Part shown: positions 16,942-26,494 of the stretch, piece by piece | Layout: each line of letters opens with the position of its first letter | Position numbering within the stretch: position 1 is the first letter of the stretch | Assembly (NCBI GenBank): GCA_051252415.1 | Contig: JBPOGA010000017.1 | Span: 1 to 64,000 of the forward strand | Direction of reading: 5' to 3' | Length of the DNA: 64,000 bases | Source: JBPOFY01 sp051252415 | GTDB taxonomy: Bacteria > Verrucomicrobiota > Verrucomicrobiia > Opitutales > Coraliomargaritaceae | Program-made: the position numbers and the translations under genes | Notes under the pieces: generated by a model | What the model was told of the DNA's origin: nothing | Database searches by the model: none | What the model saw: only the letters and a program-made list of their open reading frames with translations

Positions 16942-19900
16942 ATGACTCCCTTCCATCACTTCACCCTACTCAGTCAAAATGTCGCTAACAAAAGAAGCCT
17001 TTCCTTGGCTCTTATAGCGCTAGCCTCCGTAACAAGCTCAGATGCTGCAACCATCAACTGGGGGACGCCGCAAACGATTTCAACTGCTGCAGTCGATGTG
17101 GAGACAGACGGAATTCTGATACTTGCAATTGACGCTGACACAGTCTCCAGCGGCACCACCACGGTAACTGGTAAAAACGGCATTGCAGTTGATTTTCAGA
17201 TGCTGGATACGACTGGCGCCGATGCACTTAGCAACTTCGAAACGAAGTTCGGTAACACAGCCAGCTTCGGCGGCGGATCGAGCGACTATGGTGCACTCGT
17301 CAATGATGGTTGGTGGCACGGCAGCGCTTCAGATGATGCCCTCACGGCCGCCTTTTCTACGGACACTGTAGTTTTGAGTGAACTGCTTGTTGGCCAAGAA
17401 TATGTCATTCAATATTGGGCGCAAGATGCAGACCGAAACCCTACATTCCTAACGATTCTAGATGGATCCACCAATCTCGAACTGGACACCAACGCGGACA
17501 ATGCCATCGACTATGGTCAATTTGTAGTTGGCACCTTCACCGCGGATGCCACCACTCAGTCATTCAGTGTTTCCGGCACACTCGATGGCAATAACAACTA
17601 TGGTCGTGCCCAGCTCAATGCCTTTCAACTGCGTAACATCAACAACGCGTTCATCGGCTGGCAAATTGAAGCCGAGAATTATGACGCCCAGAGCGGCACA
17701 CAGTTGGAAACCACCAGCGATACAGACGGCGGACAAAACGTAGCCTATATATCCAACGGTGACTGGCTCCGTTTTGATAATTTGTCACTAGGCGACAATG
17801 CCCTGCTGAATTTTCGTGTCGCCCGGAACTCTGGTGCGGACGCTTCGCATATCGAAGTCCGCCAAGGCTCCACAACTGGCACGCTCCTCGCGCAGATTGA
17901 TGTTCCCGAAACAGGTGGTTGGCAAACATGGGAAACGATTTCCATTCAGGCCGCCTCCGTAGTAGGTCAGCAGGATATCTATCTCGTATTCGTTGAAACA
18001 AGCACCGCAAACGGAGGTTCCCTCTTCAACCTGAACTGGTGGTCTAAAACACCGATGGTTGAAGCCGAGGATTACACGGCGGCTCAAGGGCAGCGCTTTG
18101 AGAACACACAAGATATTGGTGGCGGACAAAATCTCGGCTGGATCACCGATGGCGAATGGATCGAATACACCATCGAACCACAAGTCGCCGGATGGCACAA
18201 ATTTGATTTTCGTGTGGCGGGTAACAATTCTGATGGCTCCATCAACATCGTTTCAGGAGGTCAGACCATCGGCACCGTGGAGATCGGAAACACAGGCGGT
18301 TGGCAGTCATGGGGAATCGTCAGCACATACGTGAACCTTCCAAGCGCTGGCACTCAAACGCTACGCTTGGAGTTTGTTGTCCCCTCTGCAGGCTTCAACG
18401 TGAACTGGTTCTCTTATGAGCCATCACCCGCCCCACTGCCACTCACGATTGGCAACACAGAGCAGCAAAAGATGCGCTACGGTATGGACTACGAGCGCCT
18501 CTGGTATTGGACCAGTAGCCTCAATAGCTCAGAGCGCAATGACGTCGCGCGATGGTCTGTAGTCGATGCAGACGTCGACTTCGTGCGTGTTGCGATGAAT
18601 TCAGGATACGAACTCACGGAAAACAGCTTCGATCTGAGTAAATACACCAACAAGATTATCCCAGTAATGCAGGAAATGCAGGAAGCGAACCCAAACATCA
18701 AGTTCTTCGCTTCTCCACGTCCGTTAAACGAAGCAGTTTCTGGAGCAACATGGCAGCCCTACCCGCTATGGGTCACTGGCGCCACGACTTACACGAGTGG
18801 TGACTATGACTTCGACTACCTCAAGTGTTCGGAGTATATTGTCAAGTATCTGATCCTGATGAAGTCCTATGGCTTCAAGATCAGCTTTATTGATATTACC
18901 AATGAATGGCAGAGCAATGTTGCCGGTGGCCGTGTCACTCAAGACGACATGGATAACATCCATGAATATCTTCACGTCACCTATATGGCAGCCCCATGGG
19001 AACATCCATCAGGATTATATGCTGGAATCACACTGACTGCAGACGACATTCCCGAAATCATCGCCCCCTCTTCTTGGAGTTTAGAGCAAGGAACCACGTG
19101 GATCAATAATTTGGATGCTGGAGACAAAGAAGCGATTTCAATTGCAGCTTCTCACAATACAGACCGAGCCGGAAGTGCTCAATTATTTGCCGATGCAGCC
19201 AAAGCAGCACTTGGTAATAACGTAGAAATCTGGAATACAGAGACTCACGGTTGGAAGAGCACCTCTAGCACGAACGAAACCACTTCGTTCTACTACTATT
19301 TGGAAGCCATTCGCGCTGGATTCGGAGGCATCAACGGCTGGCTTGCCATCGGAACGACCAACCAAGGGCACGCCTACATTCTCAATCCAAGCGGCACGCC
19401 GACTCGAAACGTTAAATACCACATTTTCCAAAAGCTCAGTTCCACCTCCAATTATGGACACGCACTCGACATCATCGAAGAGCCCGGACTTGATGTTTTG
19501 AATGCTCCCCTTGGCGCCAATGACGACGATATCCCCCGCAATGTCGCCGCCTTCATCAAGGGCAACCTCATGACCGTCTGGGTCATTAACGAAAATACAA
19601 CGACTGTGCCACTGGTGATCGCTCCCTCCGGATACACCATCGCCACATCAACCGTCAGACGCACCCGCTGGACGGACCCAAGCAATGTAGAAGGATTTGA
19701 GACACTCATACCGATTACATCTAATACATCATTTACAACGGATATCCCTGGAGAATCTGTGTGCTGCTTTGAGATCACACTCAACACCGAGACCTTCGCG
19801 AATGAATTTATCGACCCGAAGGACTTCTCCCACCAGTGGGGAACCTACATTGAAGACAACGCCAACGAGAATCTAGCTGACATCAGTAATGGAGACTGGG

Positions 19901-20934
19901 CTCGCTATGGTTCTGTTGCCTTGGCCGAAGACTCAACTCTCGCCTTCAGTGTTGCCCGTCCAAACGGACGCCCCGACGGCATCATCAGAGTCCGCGAGGG
20001 CAACTCAGAAGGGCCGATTCTCGGAGAAGTCGCCGTTCCTGTAACGGGCAACTGGCAAAACTATCAAACCATTCGAACAAAGCTCGATGTCGAAGCAGGC
20101 ATTTACAATCTTTACCTCGAATTCGTTGAAGACGTAACAACAACCGGTAGTGCCATGTTCAACCTAGATGGGATCGAGGTTCAGGTCGCAGAAACCCCTG
20201 TCAATTTCAGCAGTTCTACCACAATCGCCTCACAGGTTGATTTTTCATGGGATGCAGTTCCCGGTGCAATCGGATATACGGTCAAGCGTTCTACCACACA
20301 AGGCGGACCTTACACAGTCATTGACGATACGATTACTGCAACTACTTACAGCGACACGAGTGCCAGCGCTGGCACCACTTACTACTATGTCGTGATTGCA
20401 CGATTCGATGGATTCGAAGGTGAGCAATCAACGGAGATCACTGCGACGGCTCTGACACCTATAGAAGCATGGCGACAAGAATCCTTCGGAGACCCAGCCA
20501 ACACGGGTAACGGAGCTGACATGGCGAACCCAGACACCGATTCGCTAGTCAACCTGCTCGAGTTCGCCTTCGGCACCGACCCAAATGTCAACGATGCAGT
20601 TGCACTGACCGTCAATGAAGTCGGCGGCACTTTCACACTTGGCACACCGGTTGTAGACATCGATTTCTCCCCGCTATCCGTTCAGGCACGCTTCATACGC
20701 CGTGTCGATCATGCCAGCTCAGGAATTACCTATACCGCGCAGTTTAGTAATGAACTCAGCACCTGGGAGGATGTGGACGGTAGCACCGCAGTTCAAATCA
20801 ATGGTGTCCTTGAATCGAATGGATACGAAGCCGTAGAACTCAGCTACCCGACATTCCTCTCAACTGGAAGAAAAGCTCGCTTCTTCCGTGTGCAAATTAA
20901 CGAAACAGCGTCTGGTGATACGCAGCCTGAATAA
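16942..20934 (+). CDS. Secreted modular GH-A clan hydrolase, GH86 (agarase/porphyranase)-like, with three CBM6 modules
   Basis: A 1330-residue exported enzyme. Order: signal peptide (1-35), an unfamiliar ~200-residue beta-rich domain (35-235), CBM6 (239-370), CBM6 (371-498), TIM-barrel catalytic region plus beta-sandwich (about 500-950), CBM6-like (954-1083), FN3 (1085-1170), and the Asp-rich LEFAFGTDP domain (1172-1330). The barrel shows RYGMDYERLWYW, ASPRPLNEA, TNEW with Glu655 (probable acid/base) and WNTETHGW with Glu767 (probable nucleophile), a clan GH-A layout. GH86 with CBM6 modules is the closest family I can suggest; GH30- or GH50-like enzymes are alternatives. It is a paralog of the gene at 27974 and is followed 37 bp later by a PEP-CTERM gene. 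Confidence 0.72.
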   Translation: MTPFHHFTLLSQNVANKRSLSLALIALASVTSSDAATINWGTPQTISTAAVDVETDGILILAIDADTVSSGTTTVTGKNGIAVDFQMLDTTGADALSNFETKFGNTASFGGGSSDYGALVNDGWWHGSASDDALTAAFSTDTVVLSELLVGQEYVIQYWAQDADRNPTFLTILDGSTNLELDTNADNAIDYGQFVVGTFTADATTQSFSVSGTLDGNNNYGRAQLNAFQLRNINNAFIGWQIEAENYDAQSGTQLETTSDTDGGQNVAYISNGDWLRFDNLSLGDNALLNFRVARNSGADASHIEVRQGSTTGTLLAQIDVPETGGWQTWETISIQAASVVGQQDIYLVFVETSTANGGSLFNLNWWSKTPMVEAEDYTAAQGQRFENTQDIGGGQNLGWITDGEWIEYTIEPQVAGWHKFDFRVAGNNSDGSINIVSGGQTIGTVEIGNTGGWQSWGIVSTYVNLPSAGTQTLRLEFVVPSAGFNVNWFSYEPSPAPLPLTIGNTEQQKMRYGMDYERLWYWTSSLNSSERNDVARWSVVDADVDFVRVAMNSGYELTENSFDLSKYTNKIIPVMQEMQEANPNIKFFASPRPLNEAVSGATWQPYPLWVTGATTYTSGDYDFDYLKCSEYIVKYLILMKSYGFKISFIDITNEWQSNVAGGRVTQDDMDNIHEYLHVTYMAAPWEHPSGLYAGITLTADDIPEIIAPSSWSLEQGTTWINNLDAGDKEAISIAASHNTDRAGSAQLFADAAKAALGNNVEIWNTETHGWKSTSSTNETTSFYYYLEAIRAGFGGINGWLAIGTTNQGHAYILNPSGTPTRNVKYHIFQKLSSTSNYGHALDIIEEPGLDVLNAPLGANDDDIPRNVAAFIKGNLMTVWVINENTTTVPLVIAPSGYTIATSTVRRTRWTDPSNVEGFETLIPITSNTSFTTDIPGESVCCFEITLNTETFANEFIDPKDFSHQWGTYIEDNANENLADISNGDWARYGSVALAEDSTLAFSVARPNGRPDGIIRVREGNSEGPILGEVAVPVTGNWQNYQTIRTKLDVEAGIYNLYLEFVEDVTTTGSAMFNLDGIEVQVAETPVNFSSSTTIASQVDFSWDAVPGAIGYTVKRSTTQGGPYTVIDDTITATTYSDTSASAGTTYYYVVIARFDGFEGEQSTEITATALTPIEAWRQESFGDPANTGNGADMANPDTDSLVNLLEFAFGTDPNVNDAVALTVNEVGGTFTLGTPVVDIDFSPLSVQARFIRRVDHASSGITYTAQFSNELSTWEDVDGSTAVQINGVLESNGYEAVELSYPTFLSTGRKARFFRVQINETASGDTQPE

Positions 20935-21604
20935 ACATCGGAAACGTATACCCACCACTTCTATTTATCGCATGAAATTCCGACACCTCTTCCCCACAAC
21001 ACTCCTTTGGATCTTCAGTAGTATTACCGCATCAGCGGTCATCTTAAGTTTCGAGCCTGTTACTGAGATCAGCATCCCGATTTCCAACGATGGTGTTTAC
21101 TTGGACTTCACGGACTCTTCGGACGCCTCTGCTTATACAGTCTCAACTTCATTCACAAGTAATTGGGACATCAATCCCTTCTACGGAGGGGCTGCTGTAG
21201 GCACCAGTAATACCTTTCTCCCAGTACTTGCCAGCACAGCCACAAACTCGGCGATCTTGAATTTAGCACCCACCACGACGCAAGTCGGTCCTAGCAGCAG
21301 CTTCCCTTCGAGCTATAGTGGTTCAACCGACCATATGGGCGCAGGTGCATTGGAGTTCGAAAGCGGCACCTCTGGCTATATCGGCTTTATTCTCAATCCA
21401 GGCGTCGACGATTATTATGGTTGGATGGAGATCACCTTTAATGATGACGGAACGACTGGCAGCATTCATCAATGGGCATGGGAAACTTCAGGCAGTGAAA
21501 TTACAGTAGGTGCTGTGCCAGAGCCAAGTAATGCGGCACTTCTATTCGGCCTTGGAGTTGCCTCCTTCATACTCACACGTCGCCGAGATAGGACGACTGC
21601 TTGA
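20460..21604 (+). repeat. 1.1-kb direct duplication, copy 1
   Basis: This stretch covers the C-terminal domain of the 1330-residue hydrolase and the whole following PEP-CTERM gene. It matches 25258-26405 colinearly at an offset of 4800-4801 bp. Within it, 21077-21567 (491 bp) appears identical in both copies by line-by-line reading, including third codon positions. The flanking parts differ at many sites. Confidence 0.85.
20972..21604 (+). CDS. Small PEP-CTERM exported protein, copy 1
   Basis: A 210-residue secreted protein. The ATG at 20972 was chosen because it gives a clean signal peptide (MKFRHLFPTTLLWIFSS ... ASA) and matches the start of its twin at 25773. The mature part is beta-rich, with GSTDHMGAGALEFESGTSGY and DDYYGWMEITFND. 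It ends with a PEP-CTERM sorting tail: VPEPSNAALLFGLGVASFI followed by TRRR. Such proteins are cut and anchored or released by exosortase in EPS-producing Gram-negatives. No enzyme motif was seen. It follows the 1330-residue hydrolase by 37 bp and is probably co-transcribed. Confidence 0.85.
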   Translation: MKFRHLFPTTLLWIFSSITASAVILSFEPVTEISIPISNDGVYLDFTDSSDASAYTVSTSFTSNWDINPFYGGAAVGTSNTFLPVLASTATNSAILNLAPTTTQVGPSSSFPSSYSGSTDHMGAGALEFESGTSGYIGFILNPGVDDYYGWMEITFNDDGTTGSIHQWAWETSGSEITVGAVPEPSNAALLFGLGVASFILTRRRDRTTA

Positions 21605-21954
21605 CGCAGCGATTCTTCAGCGAGCTTCTACTGTGTATATAGGAGCTTTTTATTCCGCTTGTATACGCATGGCGAAGTTCATTCGAATGTGAAGATGCTG
21701 TTAAAATGACATTATAACGTGAATTCATACTATAAAATGAGGTGAGGCTTGCATGTCGGCCAATAAAATAATGTTTTGCATTCAACCCTACCCACCCGAC
21801 CATCCCCTACTTCCCCGACCAAATCCCTGCATCCCCTCTGTGAAATCATGTGAATTCCCTGAGATTGCCTGCTTGCAACGACAATTAGAGTACAAACCTG
21901 TGCAAAAGCATCATTGGTTTAATCCTCAAAAGAGGCAGATCTGAAGAATCGATA
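21605..21954. other. Intergenic region before the modular lyase
   Basis: 350 bp without a supported gene. It contains a pyrimidine-rich stretch (about 21785-21840) but no strong terminator and no repeat shared with other parts of the window. A promoter for the following gene is likely here, but I cannot place it. Confidence 0.5.
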
Positions 21955-24900
21955 ATGAACACACTGACTAAATCCATCTTTGCTATATTGAGCTTGTTAT
22001 GCGTTCGGCATGCTACTGCCGATGTTGCTTACGTCTTCTGCGATGAGTTTTACAGTGATAGTTTTACATACCAAGATACAACGGTAGGCGTCGGGCTCAC
22101 AGAGCCTTACTATGAGTGCACATGGAAAGAGCCTACTTATATTGAAGCCCGTGAGCTCGAAAGTAATAATTGTGCCGAAGCCTGGTGGACTGAGACACCT
22201 TACGATGCGAACCCTGTTCGGACGCGCCGAGGCGTAGAAGCCTGTAGTGGAAATTCGACGACGGAGCTACGTTTCAAAGAGGATGGATGGTATGGCCTGA
22301 GAATCCGTATCCCATCTGGAACGTTTCCGACCGATAAAAACACGATTGTATTACAGATGTTTGCCCATGGCAGAGGAGGTTCTTGGGCGGGCACTTTAAT
22401 CATTAATGACAACCGACTCAGTATTGAACACCGCCATTGGTTGACCACAAACACCACGGTGTATGAACTGGATGCTGATATTGAGCGCGATACTTGGATC
22501 CCGATTATTATCCATTTCAAGCCCTCCACAAATCCCGCCATTGGAAAGATGCAAGTTTGGTATGATGGCGCTCCCAAACACGACCCGAGCTACGACTTTA
22601 CCGGCACCTTTGCCTATGATGGTATTGATACTACTGGTGATGGCCAGTATGACGACGATGGTTGGGTTGATGAAGACACGATGAAAAGTGGTATTGGTCT
22701 GAAATGGGGCATGTATTGTGCGGATGTCGCGAACTATACAGCGGATGAAACGCGCACGCTTTATTATGACGATGTGGCCCAGCTTAAGGGGAATCCAGTC
22801 GGCGCATGGGAACTGGTCAATCCAGAGGCCGATGGGCGCGACGCGTTTTCAAGAGTCGACGCAGAATATTACAGCGATCAGTCCGGCGTGGTGACATCAG
22901 CTTGCACGGATACCGACGGCGGATTTCAATTAGATGATATACAGGATGGAGATTGGGTGGCTCTTTATGATGTCAATTTTGGCACGGGTGCCGATGCATT
23001 CAGAGCACGAGTCGCATCCAACATTGCTGGCGGAAGCATTGAGGTCCGTCTCGGTAGCCCGACAGGCACACTGATCGCAACCTGTCCGGTCGGCGACACT
23101 GGCGGCACAGATAGCTGGCTAACAAAAACCGTCGCCATGACCACGACTTCTGGCCTGCACCATGTGTATCTTGTTTTCACGGGAGGGGCTGGCAATCTGT
23201 TATCGTTGAACTGGTTCAGCGCAGTAAAAAGCACTCCAGATGAGTTTTTCTCAAATGACCTAATTGATGGAGGCCTGGTTGCTAGAGATTTCCATGAAAA
23301 CTTACCTTCCGGCGGTAATGGTATCTGGAGTTACACCAACGATTATGCGCTGGCACAAGACGGCTCCTCAAATACCGAACTTCAGGGAGGTGCAGTGGTC
23401 AGCTATGTGACTACGGATAATGACTCCGCTCGCAGTTATCTCGCGACTGATTTCAGCAATTATGCTGACAAGTCTTGGACCGCGCGTGTTGCGGTTGAAA
23501 CGGTGAATACTGGTAGTAAAAATACGATTTTCTTTGGCCTAGGAACAGGTGTGCAAAATGGAGCCAATAACGAACCAGCAAACGGGGATCATGTCTTTGT
23601 TCATTGGGAGTCTGGCACCTCTGGTTCCAAAGTATCGGTAGATCGAAATGGCACCGAAGTCGTGAATACGGGCTCCTGGCAGGGCGATCCAGGGTATGAT
23701 ATTTACATGACCTACAACGCGATCGATAAAACGATTTTCTTTGAAATTGATAACTGGAATGGCGGTCGGTTTAGCGGTGTCAATGTCACGACGGCTACGG
23801 TATCAACGGACGGATTTTTGAATGATACCAACAATATGAACATCTTCTTTGGTGGCAACGGCACGATGACCTTCGGGGACTTCGAGGTATATGAACCAAA
23901 TCCTCCAATGACTCCATCGGGCTTGAACACCGCTATGTTTACCCCGCTGGAAGTCACGCTCGATTGGGATGCGGTAGCCGATGCTGATGCCTACAGTATC
24001 TACCGATCAACCGGCTCTGGGTCCGGCTATATGAGTATAGCTACCGACGTAGTCGCGACCACCTATGTCGATACCACAGTCGTTGCCGGTCAGGCGTATG
24101 ACTACGCCATTTCAAGCACGAATGCATATGGTGAAAGCCCACAGTCAGCTTCTGCTCGAATGGTCGCTGTGCCCTACGTAATTATTGGACCAGATTCAAG
24201 CTACCCCGCCAGCAACCCGGTTAGTGAGAAAGACAATCTCTTCGATGGAGATGTCGACACGTTTTATGATACGACCGTTAATAATAGTTGGGTTGGGCTG
24301 GACTTTGGTTCGGGCAACGCGCAACAGCTTGTCGGGGCGAGTTATACACTACGCGATTGGAGCGTTGCCGCCGACAGAACAATCGGTGCAGTGATTCAAG
24401 GTGCAAATGCCGCCGACTTCACTGGAGCGACCACCTTATATACGGTGCCCGCCGAAGTCTTGGAGTGGGATACTGCCAATGAAGTCATCATCACAGACAC
24501 CAACACCTATCGATACGTTCGCATGCTGGCACAGTCTGGAAGACCCCTGTATGGCCTCTCCGAACTGAGCTTTTCGACCACCAACCCCGGCCCCACTGGC
24601 CTAACCGCCGGCTCGAGCTCCGGCCAGATCGTTCTCGACTGGAATGCCGTGAACAACGCCACGGCTTACACCGTTCAGCGCGCCACGACCTCAGGAGGAC
24701 CTTACACCGCCGTTGGCACCCCGACTGGCATCAGCTATACTGACAGCACAGCCCTCACTGGAACCTATTATCACTACGTTGTCAGCGCCACGGTCAACAG
24801 CAGTGAGAGCGATCTCAGCGCCGAAGTGACTAGTATTATCGGCTCTGCCCCAGCTAAGTTTACAGTCACTTCGGGTGATATCACCGCAAGCACATTCCAA

Positions 24901-25731
24901 GCGGGCAACGTGCCGGCCAACACCATCGATGGTAATACTGGAACGCGCTGGTCGGCGCAAGGCGACCCGCAATGGATTCGCTACGATCTAGGTTCTGTGA
25001 TGAATGTGCACTCTCTTGAAATTGCTTGGCTCGATGGCGATACCCGCTGGTCGAGTTTCCACATCGAGGTATCAGACGACGATACAAATTGGACTGCAAT
25101 CACAGCAAACCAGCAAAGCTCTGGAACCACCACTGCATTAGAAACAGTCGATGTTCCAGATACCTTCGCTCGCTATGTGCGAATCGTCGGCCATGGCAAT
25201 CAGAGCAACGCTTGGAACAGCATCACTGAAGTGGAGATTTGGGGCGCAATCCCCTCACCTGCTGAATTATGGCGAAATAATTACTTCGGTGACCCCGTCA
25301 ATACAGGTGACGGAGCTGACATGGCGAATTCGGATACCGATACGCTAGTCAACCTGCTCGAGTTCGCCTTCGGCACCGACCCGACTGCCAACGACGCTGG
25401 TGCACTGACCGTCAATGAAGTCGGCGGCACTTTTACACCTGGCACACCTGTCGTGGACATCGAGTTTAATCCGCTATCCGTTAAGGCACGCTTCATACGC
25501 CGTGTCGATCATGCCAGCTCAGGGATTACCTATACCGCGCAGTTTAGTAATGAACTCAGCACATGGGAGGACTTGGACGGCAGCACTGCGGTTCAAATCA
25601 TCGGGGTCCCAGAATCGAATGGATATGAGGCCGTAGAGCTCAGTTACCCGACTTTCCTCTCAACTGGAAGAAAAGCTCGCTTCTACCGTGTAAAAATTGA
25701 TGATACACCGTCTGGCAATACGAACCCCTAA
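21955..25731 (+). CDS. Secreted modular polysaccharide lyase-like protein with CBM6, two FN3 and two F5/8C modules
   Basis: A 1258-residue exported protein. Order: signal peptide (1-22), jelly-roll domain resembling the PF14099-type polysaccharide lyase group (23-285; IVLQMFAHGRGGSWAGT, RLSIEHRHW, WIPIIIHFKPS, LKWGMYCAD), CBM6 (298-425), LamG/concanavalin-like domain (about 435-648), FN3 (650-738), discoidin-like F5/8C (741-870), FN3 (879-965), second F5/8C (968-1100), and the Asp-rich LEFAFGTDP domain (1101-1258). The lyase assignment comes from overall pattern. QMFAHGRGG and the His-rich strand are candidate active-site strands. Substrate unknown; uronic-acid polymers are typical for the group. 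The C-terminal domain is a near copy of the one in the 1330-residue hydrolase, and a PEP-CTERM gene follows 41 bp later. Confidence 0.7.
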   Translation: MNTLTKSIFAILSLLCVRHATADVAYVFCDEFYSDSFTYQDTTVGVGLTEPYYECTWKEPTYIEARELESNNCAEAWWTETPYDANPVRTRRGVEACSGNSTTELRFKEDGWYGLRIRIPSGTFPTDKNTIVLQMFAHGRGGSWAGTLIINDNRLSIEHRHWLTTNTTVYELDADIERDTWIPIIIHFKPSTNPAIGKMQVWYDGAPKHDPSYDFTGTFAYDGIDTTGDGQYDDDGWVDEDTMKSGIGLKWGMYCADVANYTADETRTLYYDDVAQLKGNPVGAWELVNPEADGRDAFSRVDAEYYSDQSGVVTSACTDTDGGFQLDDIQDGDWVALYDVNFGTGADAFRARVASNIAGGSIEVRLGSPTGTLIATCPVGDTGGTDSWLTKTVAMTTTSGLHHVYLVFTGGAGNLLSLNWFSAVKSTPDEFFSNDLIDGGLVARDFHENLPSGGNGIWSYTNDYALAQDGSSNTELQGGAVVSYVTTDNDSARSYLATDFSNYADKSWTARVAVETVNTGSKNTIFFGLGTGVQNGANNEPANGDHVFVHWESGTSGSKVSVDRNGTEVVNTGSWQGDPGYDIYMTYNAIDKTIFFEIDNWNGGRFSGVNVTTATVSTDGFLNDTNNMNIFFGGNGTMTFGDFEVYEPNPPMTPSGLNTAMFTPLEVTLDWDAVADADAYSIYRSTGSGSGYMSIATDVVATTYVDTTVVAGQAYDYAISSTNAYGESPQSASARMVAVPYVIIGPDSSYPASNPVSEKDNLFDGDVDTFYDTTVNNSWVGLDFGSGNAQQLVGASYTLRDWSVAADRTIGAVIQGANAADFTGATTLYTVPAEVLEWDTANEVIITDTNTYRYVRMLAQSGRPLYGLSELSFSTTNPGPTGLTAGSSSGQIVLDWNAVNNATAYTVQRATTSGGPYTAVGTPTGISYTDSTALTGTYYHYVVSATVNSSESDLSAEVTSIIGSAPAKFTVTSGDITASTFQAGNVPANTIDGNTGTRWSAQGDPQWIRYDLGSVMNVHSLEIAWLDGDTRWSSFHIEVSDDDTNWTAITANQQSSGTTTALETVDVPDTFARYVRIVGHGNQSNAWNSITEVEIWGAIPSPAELWRNNYFGDPVNTGDGADMANSDTDTLVNLLEFAFGTDPTANDAGALTVNEVGGTFTPGTPVVDIEFNPLSVKARFIRRVDHASSGITYTAQFSNELSTWEDLDGSTAVQIIGVPESNGYEAVELSYPTFLSTGRKARFYRVKIDDTPSGNTNP

Positions 25732-26405
25732 GAAACATCAAATACGTATACCACCTACTACTACTTTATCTCATGAAATTACGATACCTTTTCCCTGCAA
25801 CACTCCTTTGGATCCTCAATAGTGGTTCCGTATCAGCAGTCATCTTAAGTTTCGAGCCCGTTACCGAGATCACAATTCCGATTTCCAACGATGGTGTTTA
25901 CTTGGACTTCACGGACTCTTCGGACGCCTCTGCTTATACAGTCTCAACTTCATTCACAAGTAATTGGGACATCAATCCCTTCTACGGAGGGGCTGCTGTA
26001 GGCACCAGTAATACCTTTCTCCCAGTACTTGCCAGCACAGCCACAAACTCGGCGATCTTGAATTTAGCACCCACCACGACGCAAGTCGGTCCTAGCAGCA
26101 GCTTCCCTTCGAGCTATAGTGGTTCAACCGACCATATGGGCGCAGGTGCATTGGAGTTCGAAAGCGGCACCTCTGGCTATATCGGCTTTATTCTCAATCC
26201 AGGCGTCGACGATTATTATGGTTGGATGGAGATCACCTTTAATGATGACGGAACGACTGGCAGCATTCATCAATGGGCATGGGAAACTTCAGGCAGTGAA
26301 ATTACAGTAGGTGCTGTGCCAGAGCCAAGTAATGCGGCACTTCTATTCGGCCTTGGAGTTGCCTCCTTTATATTCACACGTCGCCGAACGAGGACCGCTG
26401 TGTAA
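25258..26405 (+). repeat. 1.1-kb direct duplication, copy 2
   Basis: Second copy of the block at 20460-21604. It comprises the C-terminal domain of the modular lyase and the following PEP-CTERM gene. The tract 25878-26368 appears base-for-base identical to 21077-21567, whereas the adjoining C-terminal domain and signal-peptide regions have diverged. Confidence 0.85.
25773..26405 (+). CDS. Small PEP-CTERM exported protein, copy 2
   Basis: A 210-residue near twin of the protein at 20972. The signal peptide (MKLRYLFPATLLWILNS) and the last residues (RRRTRTAV) differ, and only a handful of other substitutions are seen, near the start of the mature part. The PEP-CTERM tail VPEPSNAALLFGLGVASFI is retained. 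It sits 41 bp after the modular lyase, just as its twin sits after the 1330-residue hydrolase. Both paralogs are therefore paired with a large secreted enzyme, which suggests a partnered role, for example as an anchor or matrix protein (inference). Confidence 0.85.
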   Translation: MKLRYLFPATLLWILNSGSVSAVILSFEPVTEITIPISNDGVYLDFTDSSDASAYTVSTSFTSNWDINPFYGGAAVGTSNTFLPVLASTATNSAILNLAPTTTQVGPSSSFPSSYSGSTDHMGAGALEFESGTSGYIGFILNPGVDDYYGWMEITFNDDGTTGSIHQWAWETSGSEITVGAVPEPSNAALLFGLGVASFIFTRRRTRTAV

Positions 26406-26494
26406 CTTTACTACCGTAGAACTAAAATACCATCAGAGGACCTGCCAGTTTCAAATATTGACACGCGGGAAGCTCTGAGTGCTATCAATATACT

